Shown in pieces: positions 1-10,080 of a stretch of DNA of 64,000 nt. A program made the translations under genes and the position numbers. The notes under the pieces are model-generated. The model was not told the DNA's origin. It worked only from the letters and a program-made list of their open reading frames with translations, and made no database searches. The stretch's first letter is position 1; each line of letters starts with the position of its first letter. This DNA is from Ixodes scapularis (lineage: Eukaryota; Arthropoda; Arachnida; Ixodida; Ixodidae): NCBI RefSeq assembly GCF_016920785.2, contig NW_024609879.1, positions 12,277,145 through 12,341,144 of the forward strand, written 5' to 3'.

Positions 1-58
1 CCCGTAATCCAAGCTGTGTCCACATCGACTTATTGTTGCCGGCCCCATCGCTGATTAC

Positions 59-535
59 TTATAAGTCTATGGCACCGTGCTGGTGTAGTTGTAGCACCGA
101 GTTTATAACCATTTTTGCCAACACCCACCCTGGCGCTGCTCCTTTCGTTGCGTAGGTTGCAATAGGCTGAACCCATGACTCAAACATAGGATTAAACATG
201 ACCATTAAAGCATGATCAGCTAGCTTGTTTATGTTAGCCTCGGCAACATCACCATAGTCGACGAAGCCATCAAATTTGCAGGACACTCTATTAAATTCAG
301 TTGTTTCTCTCAGCTTGACCTCATCAATGATTACACAGCCGTAAGTGTGATGTTCTGGCTTCTCCGTCATATGAAGCTTGATGCTCTCAAGGGCAAATTT
401 GTTTAAACCGTACTGGCATGGGAGGCCCCTGAGCAGCTGCACGAGACGACTTGCACTTGGAAGAGGAAGAATTTTCATATCAGACAATGCCCTGTAGCAT
501 TTTGGACTTGTCAGTCGCAAAAGCAAGCAGACCAT
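59..535 (-). pseudogene. RNase H-like catalytic region of P-like transposase
   Basis: 158 codons. The motif I-I-D-E-V-K-L-R-E at residues 69-77 fits the first catalytic Asp of P-element transposases (Asp71), followed by a Phe-Asp-Gly-Phe-Val-Asp-Tyr-Gly segment at 88-95, also typical of the family. The next conserved Asp, in a Ser-Asp-Gly-Ala context, is encoded at 47-49, after the in-frame TAA at 59-61. So the domain continues past the stop and the stop is a lesion. Upstream, the residues Leu-Thr-Ser-Pro-Lys-Cys-Tyr fit the segment that precedes this domain in P elements. The GTP-binding insertion and the distal acidic residues would lie left of the window. Confidence 0.72.
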
Positions 536-1137
536 AAGCCACTATGTTGTATATCTGTGTCCACGGGGTGACTCGCTGCCTGTTGCATAATTGCCGTCCG
601 AATTGCAATCTTCTGCACTTCAGGCAAATCCTGCACGATGCCATCAAGACTTATCATAAATGCATCCTTTAGCTTTTCACTGAGTCGCTGCACTTCTCGC
701 TTTTTTCGTTCTCGTGCTGCAGTAGCTCGAATCAACCGTTTTCTAAGCACGCTTGCTGCCACACGGACCTTTTTCCTTGGCTGTGTTTTTCTTAGCTTTA
801 TTTTCAAACTCTTTGTCAAAGAGGCACAGAAAGTACACATGCCTCTACCTGCATCTGACAAAACTAAGCAGTCCTTGTGGTACAGTATGTCGCCAACTTT
901 CTCTGCCACACTGCTGGAGCTCAAAGCGCTTTGGGAGTAGCCACGGCAAAACTGCTTTATATGCACAATCTGCTGGATTTCTTCCACGTCCTTCAAGGAG
1001 CGTATTTGCAGGTCGACAAGGGATCTCTGCAGCAGCTTTCCGTTGGCGGGAACGACGAAGCTGAGGTCCTCGCGAATTACGACGCTCTTAAGGATGGTAT
1101 ATGCACCCGCCTTCATTCCCGCATCATAAAAAAACAA
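511..1137 (-). pseudogene. central region of P-like transposase (coiled coil, basic)
   Basis: An open segment of 208 codons between the THAP domain and the catalytic part. The first 90 residues match the general pattern of the P-transposase region before the coiled coil (hydrophobic strands, then a predicted helical stretch). Residues about 112-160 are dense in Lys, Arg, Glu and Leu, as in the leucine-zipper dimerisation segment of P elements. The last 25 residues are out of register with the downstream catalytic frame and end at a TGA-type break, so I read the end as a frameshift and not as a real C-terminus. The first Met lies inside the domain, so it is not a true start. Confidence 0.6.
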
Positions 1138-1307
1138 TCTGCCGACGTTCCCCGGGTTCCTCTTCTAAGGCCGCTGACCCTCAGTTTTTAGGAAGCTGGA
1201 GAGAGCCACTACTCTCCAAAATATTTACAAAATCGAAGGCCTTCACAGGAACAGGCGGCTCCAGCTGGAAATCTGTCGGTCGATCTCTGGACATAGGCTG
1301 TTCGTTT

Positions 1308-1661
1308 TTAGCCGCCGTGGCCCTTTTTTTTTGGCGATCGCCGCTTCTTGCGCTGTGATGAGAGGTAGCTTGGCAGGTTTGGAAAAAGGCAAGGAACTGC
1401 ATCGCTTTTCAGAGCCCATATTCCCCGATCGATCTCGACAGTCTTACCGTTAAGGACTTGGTTGTACGTCTTCACGATGTCCGCCTCCTGGAAGTGTACG
1501 CCACAGACCTTGCACGTCTTAGTCAATACTTTGTCTGCGCGAGGGATCGCTCTCCTCCACCTTTCGAGAAGCTGCGGATCACGAGGCGGCGCAAAATAGT
1601 GTCGTTTCTGCGGGTTGCTTTTGTACCCGGTGGTACAACCGGGTACGAAGCACGTAGGCAT
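1308..1661 (-). CDS. THAP zinc-finger domain of P-like transposase
   Basis: 117 codons. The C2CH signature is complete: Cys4 and Cys9 (C-x4-C), invariant Trp35, Cys53 and His56 (C-x2-H), and the closing AVP box at residues 88-90. A Pro at 25-26 sits where THAP domains carry a conserved proline. The N-terminal Met directly before the first Cys fits the usual start of THAP proteins, which supports the start at 1661. The C-terminus becomes lysine and arginine rich and stops just after the homopolymer. Reading one frame over carries on with residues typical of the THAP-to-coiled-coil linker, including a Phe-rich segment ending in Leu-Pro. As a family, THAP domains recognise the transposon's own DNA. 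A free-standing host THAP protein is possible but less likely given the transposase segments just downstream. Confidence 0.82.
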   Translation of the reverse strand: MPTCFVPGCTTGYKSNPQKRHYFAPPRDPQLLERWRRAIPRADKVLTKTCKVCGVHFQEADIVKTYNQVLNGKTVEIDRGIWALKSDAVPCLFPNLPSYLSSQRKKRRSPKKKGHGG

Positions 1662-2370
1662 TATAACAACTGCATGCAGTCGTCACGTCACAACGAACGT
1701 CGTATCGCAAACCGTCGAAAGCAATCACACACTCGAAGGGCAGAAAACCAACAGATCACGTAACAAACAGCGCGAACAGCGAGCGAAAATTCAAGCCCAA
1801 CCACGTAACCGGAGCTGGCCTGGCCGGCACACACGCGCAAGCTTCGACCGCAGCGCCCTCGCAGTCCCTAGGGATCGGTCGCGCCCGCCTGGAGAGGGGC
1901 AGTTCGGGAACTGGAGAAGTATCTATAAACGTTGGTTACGGCGACACGGCGAAACCGAAACTACCGGCTGAAGCAGCCTGGCAACATTGATAGTAGTGAC
2001 GCCTCGTCGGCATGACCTATTTTTGGTCCCGCGCTCCCGAGCTGACGCACCGACAATGTCGGCTCAGTCGCACGTGGAGTGTCAAAACAGAAGGTATGTT
2101 GCACATTTTCTTTTTTACCGCTTCACTTTGTTAATATGCACCAAATGTAGTAAGCTTTAGTGTGCATTTATAAATTTCCCAGCCAAAAAGCGAATCCGAC
2201 TGCTATAAATATGCCGCGGTCAGTGCCGGCGCAGCGTGACTGTATTTGTTTCTTGCTCGCGGACCGAGAGAAAAATTTATAATGGGAGATATATTGACAT
2301 ATGTATCCACAAGCGGTCTAAGTACCTAAGCAAGTGCCTTTATGTACACGCTAGCTAGATCAGCCGCGAC
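1662..2370. other. no gene seen
   Basis: Moderately GC-rich to about 2040, then AT-rich. A TATAAATA box near 2205 on the plus strand is followed by GC-rich sequence, but no open frame starts after it. No terminal repeat partner for the flanking P-like element was found here. Confidence 0.5.
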
Positions 2371-2699
2371 CTACTCCGTCCGGCCGATCGTGCTGGAGCA
2401 GCCGGCGGACGACGCGAACAGCGACGGCACCGCATCGTTCTTCAGAGACGCGTGTTTTGTGGAGAAACACGCAACAGTCAGCAGCCGCAGAAACCGTGTG
2501 TAGGTGTCTACGTAAAGTGCTGGGAGCAGAGCTTCGCGTTGGAGCTCGGAGTCGACGGTCTTCCGAAGTCTATCCGGCGAACGGCACCGACCCACACCTT
2601 GTGCCCCTTCCGGTCTCTTGGGAACTTGTGGAACCGCAGCTCCGGGTGGCGCACCGGGTTGTTGATGCAACGCACAGCACTACAAGTCGTGCTCGACAT
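2371..2699 (-). pseudogene. THAP-domain fragment, frameshifted
   Basis: From the ATG at 2697-2699 the frame gives a near-complete THAP domain: Cys6, Cys11 (C-x4-C), Pro27, Trp36, Cys58 and His61 (C-x2-H). It then stops at 2508-2510. The end of the domain, with Cys-Phe and the Asp-Ala-Val-Pro-Ser box, continues in another frame down to about 2371. The gap between the two parts is about 75 bp, slightly longer than usual, and lacks GT-AG borders, so a small insertion or indel is more likely than an intron. This could be a second P-like element or a decayed host THAP gene. No catalytic region follows on the minus strand. Confidence 0.65.
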
Positions 2700-3440
2700 T
2701 GCCCACCGCGAGTCCGGCGAGTCTCTCCGGCTCCACGACACGCGCGTGAGCGAGCATCATCACTTCGCTCTCTTCCGCGCTGTCGCGGAAGCAATGCTGG
2801 AGTTAAATTAACTGCCTGGACGCTAATAAAAATAGGAGAACACAGAATAATGTGGTAGACACCTCTTGCCGTCAGCAGAATCGCAGAACGCCACGGGAAA
2901 CGAAGCGTCCGCGGCGTCCGTACGAGAGCGTAGGGCTGGATCTACGTCATTGCCCAGTGTTGCTTCACTAGCTCACCCGGTGCCAGCGTTGCTCACCCGC
3001 TTCGGGCCGCTAACCGAGCCGGGAGAACACTCTTAATATTGGTTTTAATCGGTAATGCGGCGTCGGTTTGACGTGATATTTTGGGCATGACCGTATTTTG
3101 CCCCCCTAAAGCGATATCTGTCATTTCAATAGGGTCGACTTTTTGAGTGGAGTTGCCCTTTAAGGTCACTTTTAAACGCACAGTATGACTACGTCGATCA
3201 GAAGAAAATGTTTTGCGAGTTCTTCTGATGTCACAGCGATAACTTCTATGCTACGGCGAATAGGCTGAGAGTATTATATTTTAAACTTTTCGGTTTATCT
3301 ATTGTTGGCTAGTCTACCGCACTCATAAAACCTCAAGGAAGAAGAAAAAGAAGAAAATAAAAAGATAACACAACGACGTTGTTTCGTCCTTTTTAGTTTG
3401 TTTCCTCCTCTCGTTTTTTTTTTTTTGTTTTTGTTGTTGT
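2700..3440. other. no gene seen
   Basis: No supported coding or RNA feature. An A-rich stretch lies near 3340-3370 and a T-rich stretch near 3415-3440. Confidence 0.5.
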
Positions 3441-3635
3441 TTAAGTATGACTGTTCACCAGCAAATCTGCGTTATTACTTTTGCTTCGCTTAGTATTGGC
3501 AGTAACACGTTACAAGGAACGGCGTTACCGGTAACGCGTTCCTATTTTCGTCAACGTAGTAACGTTCGTGTTATATTCTTCAAGCAGTTATTGGTAAAGC
3601 ACTCACGTTACTTATTTTCAGTAACGGGTAACATA

Positions 3636-4042
3636 CCGGGTGTTTGTGAGAAATCGGAACCCGAATTTTCGCGCCGCAAAAATAGACTAGACGTCGGGGA
3701 GAGCTCAAACTCCGTCAAAACGTCGCCACAGCTGTTGGAGCAAGATTCCAAGGTTTCAACACAAACGGTTATTTTATTCAAAAGTTAAAAGTGTTCTTCT
3801 GAAACTTTTAATAAAAAAATGGTGGCCGACGGAGCTCGCGGATACATAGTGGACTTCATTTTTGTATTGAAAATTTTCGAAAATCACCTAAAACTTTTGC
3901 GTAACATAATGGTTGGTGCTGAAACGTTGGCATCTTGCTCGAACGACTCAGGCTACGTTCTCGCGGAGTTCGGGCTCTCCGATACTTCTAGTTCATTTTT
4001 GCCGTGCGAAAAGCCAGGCTCAGATTTCTCTCAAACACCCGG
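3636..4042. mobile_element. foldback MITE, about 407 bp, very long inverted arms
   Basis: Left end CCGGGTGTTTGTGAGAAATC at 3636 and right end GATTTCTCTCAAACACCCGG at 4042 are inverted copies with one mismatch. Similarity continues inward almost to the centre: arms of roughly 185 bp pair imperfectly, for example GGAGAGCTCAAACTCCG at 3699 with CGGAGTTCGGGCTCTCC near 3965. No coding capacity. It sits inside sequence rich in GTTAC/GTAAC words (3490-3630 and 4043-4065), apparently an older repeat that it interrupts. Confidence 0.72.
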
Positions 4043-4101
4043 AAGTTACGTTACTCGTTACATGCTCTTCCCAAACCCTAAAGGAGTATACTTACATTTT
4101 T

Positions 4102-4633
4102 GAGAGCGCAGCTCTTAGGCACCAGTTTCTGGCTTGAGCGACGTCGCCGTCGCCGTTGGCGTAACCCCGCGGTGCTTTATGGAACGAGTGACATCACTGG
4201 TGACGTCACTGATGACGTCACACATGACGATAATGTCACGTGACGTCATAAAAACCACCAGTGACATTACGTGACGTCATCGTCATCATCACTGATGAAT
4301 CATCTGGGACATCACCGGTGACGTCTTATGTGACGTCAATAACGCAAGAAATTCCCCGCTAACTCTAGCGAAAAATCTTTCCCCGCTAAATCTACTGACA
4401 AACGTTCCCCCCTAAAGGTAGGGGAAAAATTGCTCCGCTAAATTACCGCCAAATTCACACGCGCTGCTCTCACCAAAGGTGTGAATATTTCTGCGACTTG
4501 CGTTAAGCACACGTCCATCCACATCCATGTTAGTAGTGGGGGACTTTCCACCTTCTCCCCTCATACCCTTCCCTCCTCCTCCTCAAGAACTGCGCTCTAA
4601 TTCGGCGTTACAGGGGATTGTCAACGTCTTTCA
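4102..4633 (-). repeat. CRE/E-box palindrome repeat, copy 1
   Basis: An inverted-orientation copy of a family also seen at 9213, 30178 and 62211. The ends match the full copy at 62211-63260: AGAGCGCAGCTCTTAGG at 4104 and CAAGAACTGCGCTCTAATTC near 4585-4602, followed by the shared CTGTAACG/GAAAGCCG segment. The interior holds five TGACGTCA palindromes between 4205 and 4340, a TCACGTGA and the GCCGTCGCCGTTGGCGTAAC module. It has no coding capacity. TGACGTCA and CACGTG are textbook CREB/ATF and bHLH recognition sites; whether they are used here is unknown. Confidence 0.72.
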
Positions 4634-6375
4634 TTTTTTTCCTAGTATTATACTTTTTTTTTTACCTTAAGTCCAAGAGCAGTCGACGCTACGAGCTGAT
4701 AGAACCAAACAGACAGCGTCGAAAAGGCACCATCATTGTCTTAGTTGTATTCTTCCGAAATTAATCGTAAATAACAAATGTCCAGTGACTTGCACTTCTG
4801 ACGCTGCTTAGTTGATCCCATTAGCTCGTAGTGTCGGCTATGTTTGTACTTAAGTCTATACGAAGTATAGGCTCCAAAGGGATTATTTAATGCATGCATG
4901 CCGCATACCTTCAAATGGATGCTTATATTTTCACTACGTAAAATGTCCCACTTTACAGAAACCGCAACACCCACGCCCTTTGTCCCCGTGCCGAAAAACC
5001 CCTTCGCAACAAAAAGGCTGCTACCATATGTTTATACATGAAAGTAATGAAAAATAACGTATTTTACTTTTTATCGGTAAAGGTAAAAGTAATGCGACTC
5101 TTTTATTGTGAGGTAATGTAGGTTGGTAACGCGTTTTCTTTTATTTTGCATGTCGAGTATTGTATTTCGTTATATTTTTCGCTAACGCCGACAATACTGA
5201 ATTAGCTGCAGTACTGTTGACAACCACCAATCAGAGTGGAGCGCTTCCCTATGACCACCTTTCTTTCGAAGCGATGTTTACTACACCTTTATTGCTTTGT
5301 TTCGCTACCCTACAGAAAAACCCAGTGTAATTGTTAGCTGTTAGCATTAGGAATCTAGAAAGTTATTTCGATTTTATCTGGATTTTAGGTTGTCAAAGAT
5401 TATTTTTTGTTTGCAAATCGGATTTTAGGTTTCCACAAAAAACTTCATTTGAATTTACAGTCTCATACCCGAGATAGTGAAATGGTATAAGGGCTTCTTC
5501 AGTAGGGTAACGAAGTTGTTAAAATTAGTAGAACGTCTTGTCGCTGATTGAGGGGGATAATGTAGAAACAGATCGTTATCAAGGATTCGAAAATGCTGGA
5601 TCTTTGAATGACGAATCTTGGTACAAATCATGACAATTCAAAGTATACCTAAGGCACGGAATTTGTTGTAACGAAACCCAACCCTTATTTCGCATATTTG
5701 TTTCTACGCATGCCCGTTCATTCCTTCGCTAAAACGAAGGAGAGAATTAAAGTTATGTGATCTGACGTAACGTGAAGTCCGCACCAATTTCATCTCCTCA
5801 TTACTAAATTTTCCGGCGAAATTGATGTCATCTCTTTCACTTGAGTTTCCCTGCTATATTAAACAATAGGTTTTTCTGCTTTTTGACGCGATACTTCCGT
5901 GTTCTCAAAACAAACCTAAACGGTCGCATCTTAGCTACTGCACTATAGGCATTTACGGACTGTGGAGATGAAGGTAGCTACAAATTGTTTATATACCACT
6001 TATATTGGGAATAGCATTAATAAACTTTATACACAGAACCAGGGTTGCCAACACGGCATGTTAGAATTTCCCTAACGGACGCCTGAAATTTCCCTATTTC
6101 TGCCGAAATTTCTCTCCCTTGCGCCAGTATTGCATCATATTAAATATTGGTTGTATTTTGCATCACTTCCAATTTTACGATTATATATTGAGGTGAAGGT
6201 AGTGGAAGAAGTCCGTTCGCCCAAGACGGCCATCGTTCAGTCAACTATCACCCCATTAAATCCACCCATCTGAAGTCTTACAGGTTGTTGGAGGTGCGAA
6301 CAACTTCCTCATTTCTAGCTAACATCCTGGCGCTCCGCAGTGGCCGAACGGCGCGGCTTACCACGCCCGAAGAAA
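4634..6375. other. no gene; TAACG-rich repeat remnant
   Basis: Around 5030-5160 the words TAACG, GTAAAAGTAA and TAACGCG recur, matching the repeat remnant at 3490-3630 and probably the same old MITE family. The rest is unremarkable AT-rich sequence. Between about 6190 and 6375 the plus strand may hold the 5' leader of the gypsy element that follows, but no LTR or primer-binding site was recognised. Confidence 0.4.
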
Positions 6376-7745
6376 ATGGGAACGACACCGACCAACCCAT
6401 CTCGTAGCGGACCACCCCTGCCCTTACTGGGAAACACCGCCAGCGGGATCCTCCAATAATCTCAGGAACTTCAGATGAGGACGTCGATGACTGGCTTAAA
6501 AACTATAAACGGGTGAGTCACCACAACAACTTGGACGATTCTTTCAAACTGGCCAATGTCGTGTTTTTTCTGAAAGCCACGGCGCTCCGTTAGTTCGACA
6601 ACCACGAGGACACCATAAACTCCTGGGATGGGTTCAAGGCCCCGTTTGCCGAAGCGTTCGGCAAACCAGAACATCGGAAACATCAGGCCAGGGAACAATT
6701 GCTCCGACACTACCAAATTAAAGACGAGTCCGCTACCGCTTACATCGAGGATGCTCTAAGCCTCTGCCGGCGAGTAGACCCCCAGATGACCGAGGACGAC
6801 AAGGTCCGTCATTTGCTGAAAGGACTGTCATGCGATATTTTTTCGATCTTCGCCCCAAAGTCCCCCGCAACCGTCACCATCCTTGCTGCAGAATACAGGA
6901 AATACGAAGAACTCGACGGCGCGCGAATTTTAAAACGCCCTTCAGACCGCCTTCCCGAAGTGGCCCACAGCATTCCAATGGACAACAGTCTGACTACCTT
7001 GATGCGCACCATTATTCGCGAGGAGCTGGAAGAATTTAAGGCGCAGCTACGGACAGCTCCTGATGGTTTGCAGTCGCACGGAGAACTCCAAAGTCTTCGA
7101 ACTAAGATCCAGAACGAGATGCGTGCTGCATTGCACCCCCTGACAACCACGTCACCTGCTTACTCACCAGCGGTACCCGCAGTCACCTAGCTCTGCGCCT
7201 ACCAGACGTTCCCCTCTTCGCACCCGCCAGCTCAAGAAAATCAACCGCGTCGCAGAACAGACATCCGGAGGTCTGAGGACCAGCAACCTATTTGCTACTA
7301 TTTCCATACACCTGGCATCATTCTGCGCTACTGCCGTCGGCGGCTGCATGACGCTGGCTACCACCTTTCTACATTCGGCTGTACTTTCTGCACTGACGGT
7401 CCTGAAGACAGCGCCGTCTTTCCGGAAAGCTGAACCACCTACGCCCCTACGCTCCCTCGCTTCCCAACACACCGTTCACTGACCTATGAAGACAACGACC
7501 GTAACTCTACCCGCCGCTTTCAGAGTCCCGTCTTCACATCCCAGAACCGCCGTGGCCGATCCTTGTCCCCGCATCCAGTTCGTCGTCGCTCTATATCACC
7601 CCTCAACGACGCCGCACCATCGACTTCGCCGCCGTCAAACTGAAGAGAGCAGCCTCCATTGACTACGGAAGTCAAGCTGCACTTACTCGATACGCCGCAA
7701 ATTTTCCTGCCGTAACACCTTTGACTATTACAGTTGCAAGAACTA
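6376..7745 (+). pseudogene. Ty3/gypsy gag, decayed
   Basis: From an ATG at 6376 a proline-rich leader runs out of frame near 6440. From about 6457 the frame reads a retrotransposon gag core: an Asp-Trp-Leu start, a TAG at about 6591 where a Trp is expected, then an open stretch to a TAG at 7188-7190 that carries the Gln-Leu-Leu-Arg-His and Tyr-Ile-Glu-Asp-Ala segments of the capsid. The same frame continues after the second stop into a zinc knuckle at 7293-7334, C-Y-Y-F-H-T-P-G-I-I-L-R-Y-C. There the second Cys has become Phe and the His has become Ile, so metal binding is lost. An Arg/Ser-rich tail follows to about 7740. Gag would form the particle that packages the element RNA. No LTR and no pol follow directly. 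Confidence 0.8.
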
Positions 7746-9212
7746 GCGTCAAAAAAGAATTTTTATGAAGCATATATTTATCACATTGTGAATTAAACAA
7801 TATTATATTTGTACATTGTGCCTAGGAGATACTATATTACTCTATATTTTGGTATGACAATATAGAAAAGGAGAATACGCACCTTGTACTCGGATTTCCG
7901 CCTCGGAAAAAGGTTCTAATGCATCTGCGAGAATTAACCTGCAAATTTATGGACAGTGTCATAAGGTAATTCATTACTTAAACGGTACTGAATCTTACGA
8001 GTAGTACTTAGTGCTAGCGAACAAATTAGAGACAGCGTGCAGCTTTCGAAGATCCTTTCCTACGCGAGTGATTTTAGAAATGAAACGTATTCGCAAAGCC
8101 ATACTCTTAGGCCTGCGTCACTGGTCGTACTGAGGACAACTTTTTAGATACAATAGACCCTATCCCAAATTAAGTCTGGCAACTTTGATCGCTATCATCA
8201 TTTGAAAAATGTCATTTGTGCCGTACTAATGGCGGCCTTCTGTTTACTGATGAAGGAAGAAAATGAAAATGCTCCTTTGCAGATAATTCGATGCTTATAC
8301 ATTCGTGACGTCAGCACGATACGAAGCAGGAACTGAAAGCAAGATCTGCGTAAGGTGTTCATTTCTAGCTCGGGCCCAGTGAATCTGTTGGTAACATCAA
8401 GGTGCTCCAAAGCCCATTGATTTGTAGAACTTTATAAAGCCGTGTACGTGGGTTGACGCTTCGTTCTGACTGGTTGCATCTTTGTTTCTATAGTCACTAA
8501 AAGAGATCGAGAAGGAAATGTACAGTGAAGCGCACACTGTCGTTTGGCGTTGACTTTCCGAAATGACGGCGCCCGATAAAATATGGCAGACTACAATTTC
8601 ATTGCCGCCATTAGTACGGCAATTGTTAAACTGCCATTATAGCCACCAAATGGCACTGACTTTCGGGAAGGGTCTAATAGACCCTTGCCGAAAGTGAAAC
8701 AATTCAATCTGCAAGTGATAAGATATATTTTCGGCTTCATTTAAGACCATTTCGTCATATTTTTTTCTTATTTTTGAATTCATAGCCGATTAGCTAATCC
8801 GAAACAGAGTTGACCGTTAATCGAATATCAAACTAGTAAGAACTGTTGACAATAGCTTAAGTTCAAAAAGAAATTCGGTGCTTTAATTAGTGCTCCGTTC
8901 GTTTTGGCGAAATACCAATAAACGTAAAAAGATACCCATAAGACGGTTTCCTCAATAACGGAAAAAACCGACCAATTGTTTTTGAATTCGAAAAAAAAAA
9001 TGCGTCAAGGGAAGAAAATGTTTGACATGGTGGGTATAACAGCTTCAAGGGTAGAAAATCTTCTATGGAGGGCTTAACATTTAGTAAATGGGCGGTGTAA
9101 CAATGTTATTTCTTTGGAGAATGAAATGCAGCAATTAGCCATAGTCAAAAATATAAAAAGAAAAAAAGCAGGTTTTTTTGTTTTGCATGCGCTAGTTTTT
9201 ATATAACAAAAG
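7746..9212. repeat. intergenic; short inverted repeats
   Basis: No gene. TGCCGTACTAATGGCGGC at 8219-8236 is repeated as its exact reverse complement at 8604-8621. A compact hairpin at about 8659-8697 pairs ACTTTCGG.AAGGGTCTA with TAGACCCTT.CCGAAAGT. These look like debris of TIR elements, but no outer ends or target duplications could be fixed. Confidence 0.5.
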
Positions 9213-9421
9213 TGAAAGCCGTTTACAACTCCCTGTAACGCCGAATTGGAGCGCAGTTCTTGAGGAGGAGGAGGGAAGGGCACTGAGAGGAGAGTGGACC
9301 CCTCCTCCTTCTCCTCCATCTCCCTTCATTCTTTAATATGCTTCGGGGGGTCACCTGACCTCGGGGGAGGGGTCACGTGACCTCGGGGCGGGGGGGGGGG
9401 GGGGGGGGGGGGGCGGGGGCA
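9213..9421 (+). repeat. CRE/E-box palindrome repeat, copy 2 (5' part)
   Basis: Begins GAAAGCCGTTTACAACTCC and continues through GAGCGCAGTTCTTGAGG, matching the left end of the copy at 62211 base for base over most of 60 bp. It then has the purine-rich GAGGAGGAGGGAAGGGCACTG stretch and the alternation of G-runs with TCACGTGA (9370) and TCACCTGA. It ends in a run of more than 20 G at about 9389-9415 (interrupted by one C near the end). The right terminus (GGCGCCTAAGAGCTGCGC) is missing, so this is truncated. Confidence 0.7.
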
Positions 9422-9781
9422 CGTCGGCCCCAAACGCTCATCGACTGGCGAAAATACTCGGCCATTTCCTCGAGAATCTCGAGGTTGCTCCGGCGCAACC
9501 TTTAGTAGGTGCTCGGAGCCAGTTTGGAAAGTCATGGTGGCCGACCAGTCGTTCGCGGAGTTTGTGAACATTCGTTTAAAGGGAAAAGATCTGCTCTATG
9601 GCAACGAAGGCGACAGCCAATGAGTAAATGTGTGAAGACGTTGTTTCAGGGATCGCCTTAACTCGCTAAAACATGTTAATGGCAGCGATTTTATTGCGTG
9701 GCACTGCTTTATGAGAAGGACCGTTGCGAGCATGCCCCAGTTCCTGCCGGTGGAGGAGAACGCCAATAATCATGGGGCCTG

Positions 9782-10080
9782 CCGCTCTCAGCGATGATTC
9801 AACTTCTCGTCGCTAAGCAGTTTTATGGTGCCGGGACGTTCCAAGTTTTATGGGTACCTTGTAAACATGCCGCAGAAGACAGTGTGCCGCGTTGTGGACC
9901 GGGTGTCTCGGCTCCTTGCCCTTACTCTGTTCAATCGCCAGGTGAAGTTCCAGAATGGCGCGACTAACTTCAACGCAGTCATGCGAGAGTTCTATGAAAT
10001 GAAGTTTTCATGCGTTGTAATGCGTGCATGCCTTGCACTTACGCCAGCATAAAGCTCCCCGATGGTGCCCATAGGAGCTT
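9782..10080 (+). pseudogene. PIF/Harbinger (HARBI1-type) nuclease fragment
   Basis: Pieces in two or three frames give the N-terminal half of a Harbinger-type nuclease. Frame one (9782-9865) has a Leu-Leu-Val-Ala helix and Tyr-Gly-Ala-Gly-Thr-Phe-Gln. After a shift near 9850 the 75-codon ORF ending at 10052 reads a helix-turn-helix with Thr-Val-Cys-Arg-Val-Val-Asp-Arg-Val-Ser. It is followed by Met-Arg-Glu-Phe-Tyr, the usual lead-in to the first catalytic Asp. That Asp is not preserved. A third frame near 10040-10075 reads Ser-Ile-Lys-Leu-Pro-Asp-Gly, resembling the next conserved segment. HARBI1 nucleases cut DNA together with a Myb-like partner; no partner is visible here. The assignment rests on pattern memory, not on alignment. 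Confidence 0.5.

Larger units (their letters stand above)
1..1661 (-). pseudogene. P-element-like THAP transposase, broken, truncated by window edge
   Basis: Three consecutive minus-strand open segments follow the order of P-element/THAP9 transposases: an N-terminal THAP zinc finger, a basic coiled-coil region, then an RNase H-like catalytic region. The reading frame is broken several times. It shifts near a run of nine T (1322-1330, plus strand), and the shifted frame reaches a stop at 1181-1183. The middle segment stops at 511-513 while the catalytic region is already open in another frame (overlap about 511-535). A TAA at 59-61 then interrupts the catalytic domain, which continues in the same frame to base 1. 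The homopolymer position leaves assembly error possible for the first break, but the other stops make a dead copy likely. In life this protein binds the element ends through THAP and cuts and joins DNA in the nucleus. The rest of the gene and its terminal repeats lie outside the window. Confidence 0.8.

Noticed and set aside
6376..7745. A domesticated gag (Arc-like) host gene
   Set aside because: It has in-frame stops, a shifted start and a zinc knuckle that has lost a Cys and the His; nothing suggests selection.
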